Assembly (NCBI GenBank): GCA_001657385.1
Contig: LYSZ01000001.1
Coordinates: forward strand, 1-64,000
DNA from: Parvularcula sp. BBD 1991-13
GTDB lineage: Bacteria > Pseudomonadota > Alphaproteobacteria > Caulobacterales > Parvularculaceae
DNA: 64,000 nucleotides
Reading direction: 5' to 3'
The notes beneath the pieces are model-generated. The model ran no database searches and was not told the DNA's origin. It saw nothing but the letters and a program-made list of their open reading frames with translations. Below, piece by piece: positions 42,864 through 51,165 of this stretch. Numbering within the stretch: the first letter of the stretch is position 1; each line of letters starts with the position of its first letter. A program made the translations under genes and the position numbers.

Positions 42864-43976
42864 TCATTCGCCGGCGTCTCGCGCCAGTTCGAGACGCAAG
42901 AGAGCGGCGGCGGGGTCCGACGGGTCGGCCTCGCCAAGCAGTTTCGACACCCGCTCGTCGTCGCGCGCCGCGCTTTTCGTTACGCCGTCGGCGGCGCGTT
43001 CGAGCCGCGACAGGGCGAATTCATTCCAGGCCGCCTGCACCGGGTCCTTTATCTTTTTCGCCCGCCGCAGCGCGGACTTGTGAATACGCCGGGCTTCTTC
43101 CGGGTTGCCGAGGCGCGACTCATAAGAGCCGAGCACCCATTGCGCGATCACGGTTTCCTTCGGCTGCTCCAGACGCTCGCGCAGCGCAAGCGCTTTCCTG
43201 GCGGCGTCATAGCCGAGTTCCGCCGACGCTTTCGACGGTTTTCCGACATCGGGCGTCATGTAGGAAGCGACATTGTGATAGATCGCCGCGGCGCGGTCGA
43301 GGAGCGCGCTTTCGGAAACCGTCAGGTTTTCGTAATCCGACATGCGCGCGGTCAGCCCGTCGAGATACGCGACGGCGCGTTCGGACAGGGCCGTCAGCGC
43401 TTCCAGGTTCTTGTCCGTGAGCCGATCGCCCTGCCGGTCGAGATAGGCGAGATCCGTAATCGTCCAGAGATATTCGTAGGTGACGCGGTCGGGGTCGCCT
43501 TCCCCCTCGATCGCGGCGGCCGCCCCGTCGATATCGCCCTCGCGCAGGAACTCAAGCGACATGCGGGAGGAATCGCGCAGTCGAAGCTTGTCTTCAAGCT
43601 CGTCGATCTGGCCTTGCAGGGCGGCGACTTCCTCGCTTTTGAGGTTGAGCGAAGCGGCGGGGTCGGGGCCGCGCAGGTCGTTCAGCCGGCCGGTCAGGCG
43701 GGACAGGAGCATGGTGTCCTGGGAGTTGGGCGCCAGCAGTTCCTGCCGGAACGATATGTAATCCTGCGGCAGGAACAGATCGCTGCGCAAGGAAGCGGTG
43801 GGATGGCTGGACCGGTTGCCGTGGGCCTGGGCCTGCCAGCTGTTGAGTTGAAAGGCGCCGCTCGCGGCGATGCTCCCGAGGATGAGAGAGCGAATTCTCT
43901 TTTTGCGCGTTTCGTCGACGGATTCCGGCTTTGCGCCGGAGTCGGGATTGTTCTCGTTGGACTTGTCGCTGGACAT
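42864..43976 (-). CDS. Secreted or tethered helical-repeat protein of the cluster, unknown family
   Basis: 370 residues from ATG 43976 (GGAGGCGATCC before it; a longer open frame to 44132 has no start support). Hydrophilic N-terminus rich in Asp/Asn/Ser/Glu (1-22), basic ETRKKRIRS, hydrophobic LILGSIAASGAF, then QAQAHGN, which looks like an export signal with AQA cleavage and an unusually long polar n-region. Then a probable coiled coil (SEEVAALQGQIDELEDKLRLR) and a long TPR-like helical part (YLDRQGDRLTDKNLEALTAL, GSYESRLGNPEEARRIHKSALRRAKKI). It sits between the radical SAM and methyltransferase sections, with 276 bases free upstream. It might be a periplasmic scaffold, or even a modified protein substrate. 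Confidence 0.65.
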   Translation of the reverse strand: MSSDKSNENNPDSGAKPESVDETRKKRIRSLILGSIAASGAFQLNSWQAQAHGNRSSHPTASLRSDLFLPQDYISFRQELLAPNSQDTMLLSRLTGRLNDLRGPDPAASLNLKSEEVAALQGQIDELEDKLRLRDSSRMSLEFLREGDIDGAAAAIEGEGDPDRVTYEYLWTITDLAYLDRQGDRLTDKNLEALTALSERAVAYLDGLTARMSDYENLTVSESALLDRAAAIYHNVASYMTPDVGKPSKASAELGYDAARKALALRERLEQPKETVIAQWVLGSYESRLGNPEEARRIHKSALRRAKKIKDPVQAAWNEFALSRLERAADGVTKSAARDDERVSKLLGEADPSDPAAALLRLELARDAGE

Positions 43977-44054
43977 GGATCGCCTCCAGGGATGGCTGTG
44001 GAAGATCTTTCGATACACATGAAATACAGGTGGAATATGCAACGTGGCGGACTG

Positions 44055-44093
44055 TGCCGACGACATATTCCGGCGACATATGCCGACGACAAG
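44055..44093. repeat. Short imperfect direct repeats upstream of the helical-repeat gene
   Basis: GCCGACGACA occurs at 44056-44065 and 44082-44091, with CCGGCGACAT between, giving three near-copies at 13-base spacing in the spacer between the radical SAM gene and the downstream gene. They may be binding sites for a regulator or chance in a GC-rich spacer. Confidence 0.4.
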
Positions 44094-44252
44094 TGCGGAC
44101 GGAATGGAAATCGGCGCTGACCGGCCGTTCAATACATCGCCCGCTCAATACAATTAATACTTGCTCGACTGACGACGCCCAATGCAACTGACTGTTTTAT
44201 TGATAACGCGCTTTTGTGAAACATTCAAGATCGCGGGAAAATTACTTCGCAA

Positions 44253-46151
44253 TCAGATCAAATACAGAAAGCCTTTGTTCTCAAAGTCTTCTCGCATTGC
44301 AGCGGACTCCGCGCAAATCGTCTCCACAAGTTTTTCCGCTTCCGTTTCGGCGATGGGATAGGCGACGGGGTCGACTGCGGCGGCGCCGTCGATGACATAC
44401 CAGCGTGTCGCGCGCGCTCCTTGCGTCGGCGCCGTCGTGGTCGTGGTCGTCATCGACGACGGCGGCGGCGGCGCGTCGGGCGCGTCGAGAACCCGGCTGA
44501 GCGCGGCGATGTCGTGGCCAAGAGGCAGGAGAACGGCCGCCGCGCCGCCGGCATTGTCCGGCGATACGCCCGCGATCAGCCGTGACATCACCCCGCTCAG
44601 GCGATGCAGATCGTCAAGATACGGCGCTGTCGCGCAAAGCGCATCGATCAGCGCCGCGAAACGCGCGTGCAGAAAGGCGACGATCGCGGCGTGGCTGTTC
44701 AGGGGGACGTCCGGCTCGCGGGGCGCGAGACGTCGAAACAGACGCGACATCCGTCCGTCGAAATGTTCTTTCAGGAGATGATTGAGAAACGGCGCGCCGA
44801 TCAGCGGCGCAACGAAGGTGACGAACGCCGATGCGGTGATGACGCGCCAGCGCGGAACCGCAGAGCGATAATGATAAAACACCGAAAAAATGGCGGGATG
44901 CTGAAGAATGAGATCCGCATCGCCGATATCGTCCGCTTCCGGACCGACGCCGTCGAAAAAAATCTCGTGCCCGCCGGCGCTCAGTTCCGAACCCGGCTCC
45001 GGCGACAGCATGTGGAGCTGCGTGCGCAGGCGCCTGGCGTCCAGGCCCCAGAACCACCCGATCATGTCGAGGGTCGCGTCCTGGTCTTCTTCCGTTTCCT
45101 CGCGAAATCCGGTGATGAACGACACCGTGCAACTCAGCCCTGCGCCGATCACCCGCGCGACGGCCGCTTTCGTCGCCTCCAGGTCCAGGCCCTTTTTCAC
45201 TGCGCGCTGGAGCCGCGCCGAGCCGGTCTCGACGCCGAAATAGATGTCCCGGCACCCCGCCGCGCGCAGCGTGTCGAGCAGGTCCACGTCGAGCGTGTCG
45301 GAACGCATGGAGCATTTCCATTCGAAACCGCGCCCGTCGACGAGCCGGCAAAATTCCCTGAGGCTTTTTTTGTTCAGCCCGAAAAGGTCGTGGTTCAGAT
45401 TGAAAACGTTGACGCCGTATTCCCGGCGCATGCGTTCCATTTCATCTACGAGGCGTTCGTTGGACTTGAGGCGATAGCGGCGTTTGAAAAAATTGGCGGT
45501 CGAACAGAAAGTGCATGCGAACGGGCATCCGCGCCCGGCTTCGACGCTCATTTCCGCCGCGCTGACCGCGCGTCTGTCGTACAGGTGGAGCGCCGGGTAG
45601 GGCGTCCTGTCGATGTCGATCAGCCCCGCCTCGGCAGGGGTTTCCACCAGGGAGCCGTCCGGCGCGCGGAAGATCAGATTCGGCACGTCTTCCAGGCCCC
45701 GGCCCCGTTCGAGGGCGTCGACAAGCGGCGCGATGATTGTTTCCGCCTCATGGCGCGCGACGATGGAAAACGCCTCGAAGGCTTCCAGAATGGCGCGCCC
45801 GACAATGGTTGCGTGCGGCCCGCCAAGCATTACCGGCGTTTCCGGCGCGCGGGCCTTGAACAGCCGCGCCGCGGTCAGGGCGGCGGGCAGGGTTCTGCCA
45901 TAGGCGGTGAAGCCGACCGCGTCGGGCGCGGCGGCGGCGATTTCGTCGGCCCAGCGGGCGTAAAAGTCCGGCGTCGGCGCATCGAAGCCGCCATCGTTGA
46001 AAATCAGTTTCGGATCGACGATCCGCGCCTCGCGCCCGGCCTCTTCGAGGACGGCGGAAAGGCTCATCAGGCCGAGATGCGGGCTCGGCGCCGTCGCCAG
46101 CCGGCCGCCGATTCGGGTCGTGTAAAAATTATCGACGAAGACCACCCTCAT
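44253..46151 (-). CDS. B12-binding-type radical SAM enzyme A
   Basis: 632 residues from ATG 46151; a longer frame upstream is inside the JmjC-like gene. N-terminal cobalamin-binding-like Rossmann domain (VVFVDNFYTT, LGLMSLSAVLEEAGREARIVDP, VGFTAYGRTLPAALTAARLFKA, VMLGGPHATIVG). Radical SAM cluster motif CxxxCxxC in GRGCPFACTFCSTANFFKRRYR (Cys about 209, 213, 216), followed by VNVFNLNHDLFGLNKKSLREFCRLV and YFGVETGSARLQRAVKKGLD. The C-terminal about 230 residues (from about 400) are extra, with a Thr-rich linker (MTTTTTTAPT). Class B members often methylate unactivated carbons; the substrate is unknown. Overlaps the JmjC-like stop by ATGA. Confidence 0.88.
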   Translation of the reverse strand: MRVVFVDNFYTTRIGGRLATAPSPHLGLMSLSAVLEEAGREARIVDPKLIFNDGGFDAPTPDFYARWADEIAAAAPDAVGFTAYGRTLPAALTAARLFKARAPETPVMLGGPHATIVGRAILEAFEAFSIVARHEAETIIAPLVDALERGRGLEDVPNLIFRAPDGSLVETPAEAGLIDIDRTPYPALHLYDRRAVSAAEMSVEAGRGCPFACTFCSTANFFKRRYRLKSNERLVDEMERMRREYGVNVFNLNHDLFGLNKKSLREFCRLVDGRGFEWKCSMRSDTLDVDLLDTLRAAGCRDIYFGVETGSARLQRAVKKGLDLEATKAAVARVIGAGLSCTVSFITGFREETEEDQDATLDMIGWFWGLDARRLRTQLHMLSPEPGSELSAGGHEIFFDGVGPEADDIGDADLILQHPAIFSVFYHYRSAVPRWRVITASAFVTFVAPLIGAPFLNHLLKEHFDGRMSRLFRRLAPREPDVPLNSHAAIVAFLHARFAALIDALCATAPYLDDLHRLSGVMSRLIAGVSPDNAGGAAAVLLPLGHDIAALSRVLDAPDAPPPPSSMTTTTTTAPTQGARATRWYVIDGAAAVDPVAYPIAETEAEKLVETICAESAAMREDFENKGFLYLI

Positions 46152-47365
46152 GACGCGCCTGCGCCTTCCAGCGCGCCGGCGCGCCACAAAAAGCCGGTCA
46201 GCCGGCTCGACGGATCGCCCGCATCGACCGTCTCGCCGCGCGCAAGGCCGCTTAGCCGGGACATGTCTTCCTTCGAAAGGCGTTCGAAAATCTCCGCATG
46301 CCCGTTCGCGGCGACGCAGAATTCGCCGCCGCCGAGGCGCTCGAAAAGGATCGCGCCTTTCATTGCGGCCCTTGCCGGCGTTTTCGCCGTCGGTTTCATC
46401 GCCGTCGCCAGGGCGGGCGCGTCGCGAAATCCGTCTGCGGAGGAAAAGCGCAGCCATTCGATCCTGACGGCGTCGTCAAGGGCGTCGTCGGCGGCGATCT
46501 TGCGAAGATCGGCCAGTCCGAGCGAGAACGGGTCGGCCCCGCCCTCGGGCGCTGTCGCGAAGCGCTCGCGCCGACGGCCGCGGTCGACCGCGCGTGCGGC
46601 GCCGAGCAGGGCGTTGGCGGCGCGCATAAGGGCGGAACGGTCCCACCACAAGCCGATATTCCACGCCGCCGTCGGGGCCGGGGAGGCTTCCGCCACATGC
46701 CAGTAGTCGGAGGGCCAGTAGAGCAGATCGCCGGGGCCGGCCGTCGCGGTGAGCGCCGCGCCGCGATGGCGATCGTAGGAAAGACTGTCCTGAATGTCCC
46801 GGTGATCGCATCCATAGGCGTACGGCCAGAGCAGGAAACGCTTCTCGCCGAGGACCGGCGCGGTCAGCACGCTCATCTGGCCGCGATGCACGCCGAACGG
46901 GGTTTGCCGGTAACAGCCTAAAAACGCGCTCGTATCGAGCCCGCCATTGGGCGCGCCGACCACCTTCAGGACCCGGCGCGCCAGCCTCCGCGCCCGCATC
47001 CAGAACCGTGCGTCGTGCAGATGCGGATTGGAGACAAGGAGCGTGAAATCCGCCCCGCGAAGCGCGGATTGCATGCGCGCAAGATAGCCTTCAAGATCGC
47101 CGTCGCCGATCTCGGGCAGGAGCGCCGGCGCCGGTTCGGTTTCTTTTCCGTCGATCCATAACACGAATTCCGCACGCGGATCGCCGCGCCGGAAATTCGC
47201 CGCCGCCGCGGTCAGCGCGGCGAAGAGAAGCGCGGCGTCGCCATCGGGCGCCGAGCGGGCCGGCGCCGCCCCGTCGGGATGCGCATGACGGGCCGTGCCG
47301 GGCGCGCGCTCCCAGTTTTCCTCCAGAAACGCCGCAAGGGCGTCGTCTTGCGGGTGCGCGGTCAC
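46148..47365 (-). CDS. JmjC/cupin_8-like protein with altered metal-binding motif
   Basis: 405 residues, GTG start at 47365 overlapping the previous stop (GTGA). Core: TSAFLGCYRQTPFGVHRGQMSVLTAPVLGEKRFLLWPY (about 145-183) and TATAGPGDLLYWPSDYWHVAEASP (about 207-229), the double-stranded beta-helix of cupin_8/JmjC oxygenases. The normal HxD iron pair appears as His160-Arg-Gly162, so the Asp ligand is missing; the distal His (about 223) remains. The C-terminus (GGGEFCVAANGHAEIFERLS, LSGLARGETVDA) fits the winged-helix tail of RoxA-type JmjC proteins. It may be a metal-deficient binding protein rather than a hydroxylase, or use other ligands. Confidence 0.78.
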   Translation of the reverse strand: MTAHPQDDALAAFLEENWERAPGTARHAHPDGAAPARSAPDGDAALLFAALTAAAANFRRGDPRAEFVLWIDGKETEPAPALLPEIGDGDLEGYLARMQSALRGADFTLLVSNPHLHDARFWMRARRLARRVLKVVGAPNGGLDTSAFLGCYRQTPFGVHRGQMSVLTAPVLGEKRFLLWPYAYGCDHRDIQDSLSYDRHRGAALTATAGPGDLLYWPSDYWHVAEASPAPTAAWNIGLWWDRSALMRAANALLGAARAVDRGRRRERFATAPEGGADPFSLGLADLRKIAADDALDDAVRIEWLRFSSADGFRDAPALATAMKPTAKTPARAAMKGAILFERLGGGEFCVAANGHAEIFERLSKEDMSRLSGLARGETVDAGDPSSRLTGFLWRAGALEGAGAS

Positions 47366-49425
47366 GACGCCACATGCTCGCTGTACGGTTTCAGGGCGAG
47401 GCGGTAACGCGTCTCGCGCCCCACGGGCAGCGGCGCGAGCACGTCCTTGAGCATGCCGCGCGTGGCGTCGTCAAGGGCGCCAAGCGCCGCCATGGCCCGG
47501 GTGGCGCGATCGATGGCGACGTTCTCCATGAGCGCATCGAGATCGAACCTGCAGGCGACGGACAGCGGCGGAAAGAAACCGTCCGGCTCGGCGAAGACAT
47601 CGCGCAAGGCGTCGAAGGCGCGCCGCCCGCGCCGCCGCAGCCAGAGATGCGAATGCAGGGTGTCGATGCCGCCGGCCCAAGGCCGCTCGAAAAACGGCGC
47701 ATGGGGGAGCTGGTCGTTGAACGCGCTGAACGCCGCGCAGGTCCGCGCGCCTTCGCCGCCCGCGTCGTCGTAATCGAGACCGCCGGCGAAATCGTCGCCC
47801 GCCGGGGGGCGCAGCCGGGACAATCCGTAGGCCGCCGGGTCTTTGGCGATCATCGAGCCCGCGAGCAGCGTGAACGCGCCGCCTTTTGAAATCGGCGCGA
47901 ACAGATCCCGGTATTCCAGCAGGAGATCGACCGTGGCCTGACGGTCGCGGTCCGTCTCGCCGGGAAAACCGAAAAAGAACAGGGGCTGAAGCGTGACGGA
48001 GGAGCGGCGGAACGCGTCGAGGGCGGGCCGCAACACCTTTTCGACCCGGTTCTCGCCCTTGCCCATGGCGCTGAGCACCGCGTCGGACCCGGATTCCAGC
48101 CCGAACGACGCCGCGCACAGCCCGCTGCGCGCCAGCAGGCCGATGAAATCGTCATTGAAGGTCTGCGTCAGGTAAAGCTGGCAGGACCAGCTGACGTCGA
48201 GGCCGCGCGCGATCAGTTCGGTTGCAAATTTTCTCAGAAAGCTGGGCGGCAGGGCGTCCGCGGCGAGGTAAAAATACTCGACGCCGGCTTTTGCGAGGCG
48301 TTCGACCCCGTCCACGGCGAGATCCGGGTTCATCATCCGGGAAGGCGCGGTCGGCGCGTCGTCGTTCAGACCGTAATCGCAGAAGGTGCATTTGTTCCAG
48401 AAGCAGCCGCGCACGGGAGCGTAATTCACGCCCCGCGCCGGCGCCAGGTAAAGATCCCAGTCGATCCAGTCATACCGCGGCGGGTGCGCGGCCCAGTCGA
48501 AGGAACGATGCCGGCCCCTGTCGGCCTCGGCGGGGCGCAGGGCGACATAGACCGGCTTCTTCGCCGCCGGCTCGACGGGCGCGCCCGGGACGATGGCCTG
48601 CGCCGGCGTCGTTCCCCTGGCGGGGCCGCCGTTGCGGATCCAGTCAACAAGGCCGCGCAGGCCCGTTTCCGCTTCGCCCGCGAAAAGCGCCTCGCAATGC
48701 TCGCGCAACGGCGCAAGGGCCCCATGGTCGCGTTGATATTTGACGAGGTCGGTGACGGCCGTGCCGCCGGCGACGCGCGGGACGCCGGGAAACGCCTCGC
48801 CAAGGGCGTCCAGCAGGCAGAAGCCGGGGACGAGATTGGCCGAAAACGGCATGCTGACGCCGACAAACAGGTAATCGTCCGCCCGCGTACAGGCCGCAAG
48901 GATGTTCAGAAAGTCGCGCCGCAACCGTTCCGACTGCGCCGCGCGCGCGGCGAGGGCGGCCGCGTTCGCCTCGTGCGGCGGCTCCGAGAAGGCCGTAAGA
49001 AAATTATACGGTTGGTAGAGAATGGACAAAAGCGCTTCGAAAGCCCGCACGGTCCGCCGCGCGAAGGCGTAAGACTGTTCGTCATGGAAGGCCGGCGAGC
49101 GGAGAATGTCTCGCGCCGTTTCCGGTTGCAGACAGGCGCAGATCGATTTCGCGCGCAATAAGTCGGCGATGCGATGCTGGCGGTCAATGTCAAGTTGATC
49201 GGTTTCGCACAGGCTCGCCAGCGCGGCGTCGATTTCCCCGCTCCACTCGGCGATGCGCTCGGAAGTGAACACCGACGCGAACCAGATCGCGTTGATGTCG
49301 TGAACCTCCGCGTCCAGTCCCGCCTCCCCGGCGGCGGCGGCGACATAGGACAGGGAATGGTAAGGATAGGTATAATCCGCATAGGGCGGGTTTAACAGGA
49401 GCACGCGGTCGGTCTCAGGCGTCAT
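47362..49425 (-). CDS. B12-binding-type radical SAM enzyme B (Cx4Cx2C variant)
   Basis: 687 residues. N-terminal domain VLLLNPPYADYTYPYHSLSYVAAAAGEAGLDAEVHDIN is typical for B12-dependent radical SAM enzymes, followed by a helical insert and FVGVSMPFSANLVPGFCLLDALGEAFP. The Fe-S cluster loop is VRGCFWNKCTFCDYG with spacing Cx4Cx2C (Cys about 341, 346, 349), a known variant of the radical SAM motif. Later LESGSDAVLSAMGKGENRVEKVLRPALDAFRRSSV and FFFGFPGETDRDRQATVDLLL are conserved SAM-domain strands. The start lies 11 bases inside the TPR gene. Possible C-methyltransferase or another radical chemistry on the pathway intermediate. Confidence 0.87.
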   Translation of the reverse strand: MTPETDRVLLLNPPYADYTYPYHSLSYVAAAAGEAGLDAEVHDINAIWFASVFTSERIAEWSGEIDAALASLCETDQLDIDRQHRIADLLRAKSICACLQPETARDILRSPAFHDEQSYAFARRTVRAFEALLSILYQPYNFLTAFSEPPHEANAAALAARAAQSERLRRDFLNILAACTRADDYLFVGVSMPFSANLVPGFCLLDALGEAFPGVPRVAGGTAVTDLVKYQRDHGALAPLREHCEALFAGEAETGLRGLVDWIRNGGPARGTTPAQAIVPGAPVEPAAKKPVYVALRPAEADRGRHRSFDWAAHPPRYDWIDWDLYLAPARGVNYAPVRGCFWNKCTFCDYGLNDDAPTAPSRMMNPDLAVDGVERLAKAGVEYFYLAADALPPSFLRKFATELIARGLDVSWSCQLYLTQTFNDDFIGLLARSGLCAASFGLESGSDAVLSAMGKGENRVEKVLRPALDAFRRSSVTLQPLFFFGFPGETDRDRQATVDLLLEYRDLFAPISKGGAFTLLAGSMIAKDPAAYGLSRLRPPAGDDFAGGLDYDDAGGEGARTCAAFSAFNDQLPHAPFFERPWAGGIDTLHSHLWLRRRGRRAFDALRDVFAEPDGFFPPLSVACRFDLDALMENVAIDRATRAMAALGALDDATRGMLKDVLAPLPVGRETRYRLALKPYSEHVAS

Positions 49426-51151
49426 GACCGGCTTCCTGAACGGGGAGGGGGATCGACCGGGCGGCGTCCTCGCAACTGCGCGCCCTTGAATCTTCCGGCC
49501 CGGCGATCGCGCACCACAGGGCGCCGGCTTCCTCGAAACAGGCCCGCGCCTGTTCGGGGCGCCGAAGGTCGAGGAAGACCTCGGCGAGGTTCACCGTCGC
49601 GGAAACGTAGCCGACATCCTGCGCGAGATTGACGGCGCGGAACGCCCGCCGCGCATCGGTCAGCGCGCGCTCGGCGTCCTCCAGCCGGCCGTTGTCATGG
49701 AGCGCCGCGCCGAGATTGACGAGATTGGCCGCATAGGCCGGGTGGGCTTCGCCGAAGGCGTCCCGGGTCAGGGCGGCGGCGATTTCCAGCTCGCGCAGCG
49801 CCTCTTCGTCGCGCCCGAGCGCCAGCAGGATCGCGCCGAGATTGTCGCGCGCCTGGGCGGTCGCCGGATGGGCGCCGTATACGGTCTCGAAGATATCGGC
49901 GGCGCGGGCGAAATGCGGTTCGGCGGCGGACGGATTGCCGAGGCTGCAATGTGCGGATCCGATATTGACGTGGGCCTGGCCGGTTTCCGGGTGCCCCTCG
50001 CCGCGCGCTGCGGTCAGCATGGCCAGCGCCTCCTCATGGAGCGCGAGGGCGCCGGCGGCGTCGTCCGCCCGCAACCGGACGAGACCGAGATTGGTCAGGC
50101 TGTGCGCGGTGACGGGATGGCCGGGGCGCAGGCGGCGCCGGCGGATGCCGAGCGCCCGGCGGTGCGCGGCCTCCGCGGCGGAGAGATCGCCGCGTTTCAT
50201 CCAGGCGTTGGCGACGTTCGTCAGCGCGGTGGCGATATTGGGGTGATCGGCGCCGTAGCGCTTCTCGAAGGCGCGCACCGCCGCCATGCCGGCCTCCAGC
50301 GCCTCGTCGGTCCTGCCGAGGGATTCCAGAACCAGCGCGTGGTTGTTTCTCACCTGCGCCGTGACGACATGATCGGCGCCAAGATGGTTTTCAAAAATTT
50401 TCAGCGCGGCCGCGAGATGGGGCTCGCCGTCCCCGGCGCGGCCGGCCGAGTACAGGAGCCGGCCGAGATTGTTGCGGATCTGGGCGACGTCGGGATGATC
50501 CTTGCTGCGGAAATGCGAAAACGTGATCAGCGAGCGTTCGAGAAAACTCTGCGCTTCGTCCAGTTCGCCGATCGAATCGAGCAGGGTGCCGACATTGTTG
50601 ACGCTGTCCGCCGTGATCGGATGATCCTCGCCCAGTATCGCCGTGCGCAGGCGCAGGGCTTCCTGATATTGCGGTCCGCAATTGTCGAGATCGCCGAGGT
50701 CGTGGAACATCCGCCCGAGATTGTTGGCGCAGGATGCGACGCCGAGCGGATTGCCCACGTCCTGACGCAGGACTTCAAGGGCTTCTTCATAGGAAGCGCG
50801 CGCCGCCCGAAGGTCGCCGGAGGATTGCTGCACCGACCCAAGTTCGTTGAGGCACGCCGCGCGTTCGAACTGCGCGGCGGGACCGAGCCGGTCATAGGCG
50901 ACGAGCGCCTCGCGCAGAAGCGCGAGTGCGTCCGCCGTGTCGCCCTGTGCGTGGCGCACGGAGGCGACATCGCGCAGAGCCGAGAGGCGCCGCGGATCGT
51001 CCTCGCCATGCGCGTCGCAAAGCAGCGCCAGCGACGTTTCGAAAGCGCGCCGCGCCTCGGCGAGGTCGGCCTGTTCGTTGAACAGCCTGCGCCCTTCCGC
51101 GGCCGCCAGACGCCAGGCGCTCGCGTCTTCCCGCCGCGCGCTTTCGCTCAT
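49415..51151 (-). CDS. TPR-repeat protein (kinesin-light-chain-type TPR_12 array)
   Basis: 578 residues from ATG 51151 (AAAGGGGGC before it); the in-frame TTG 51169 would overlap the previous gene's stop but has no SD. About ten 42-residue repeats of the KLC/TPR_12 type, each with HP-x-TAxSxxNLGxLLxxxGxxDEAxxxxERAL-like consensus (for example LGEDHPITADSVNNVGTLLD, AHPATAQARDNLGAILLALGRDEEAL). No enzyme domain or export signal. Likely a scaffold or chaperone for the radical SAM enzymes or their substrate; such arrays bind peptide ligands. Operon position is just before radical SAM B. Confidence 0.9.
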   Translation of the reverse strand: MSESARREDASAWRLAAAEGRRLFNEQADLAEARRAFETSLALLCDAHGEDDPRRLSALRDVASVRHAQGDTADALALLREALVAYDRLGPAAQFERAACLNELGSVQQSSGDLRAARASYEEALEVLRQDVGNPLGVASCANNLGRMFHDLGDLDNCGPQYQEALRLRTAILGEDHPITADSVNNVGTLLDSIGELDEAQSFLERSLITFSHFRSKDHPDVAQIRNNLGRLLYSAGRAGDGEPHLAAALKIFENHLGADHVVTAQVRNNHALVLESLGRTDEALEAGMAAVRAFEKRYGADHPNIATALTNVANAWMKRGDLSAAEAAHRRALGIRRRRLRPGHPVTAHSLTNLGLVRLRADDAAGALALHEEALAMLTAARGEGHPETGQAHVNIGSAHCSLGNPSAAEPHFARAADIFETVYGAHPATAQARDNLGAILLALGRDEEALRELEIAAALTRDAFGEAHPAYAANLVNLGAALHDNGRLEDAERALTDARRAFRAVNLAQDVGYVSATVNLAEVFLDLRRPEQARACFEEAGALWCAIAGPEDSRARSCEDAARSIPLPVQEAGHDA

Positions 51152-51165
51152 GCCCGCGCCCCCTT

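Noticed and set aside
44604-46706. 700-codon plus-strand frame
   Set aside because: Antisense to radical SAM A, whose CxxxCxxC and cobalamin motifs show the minus strand is coding.
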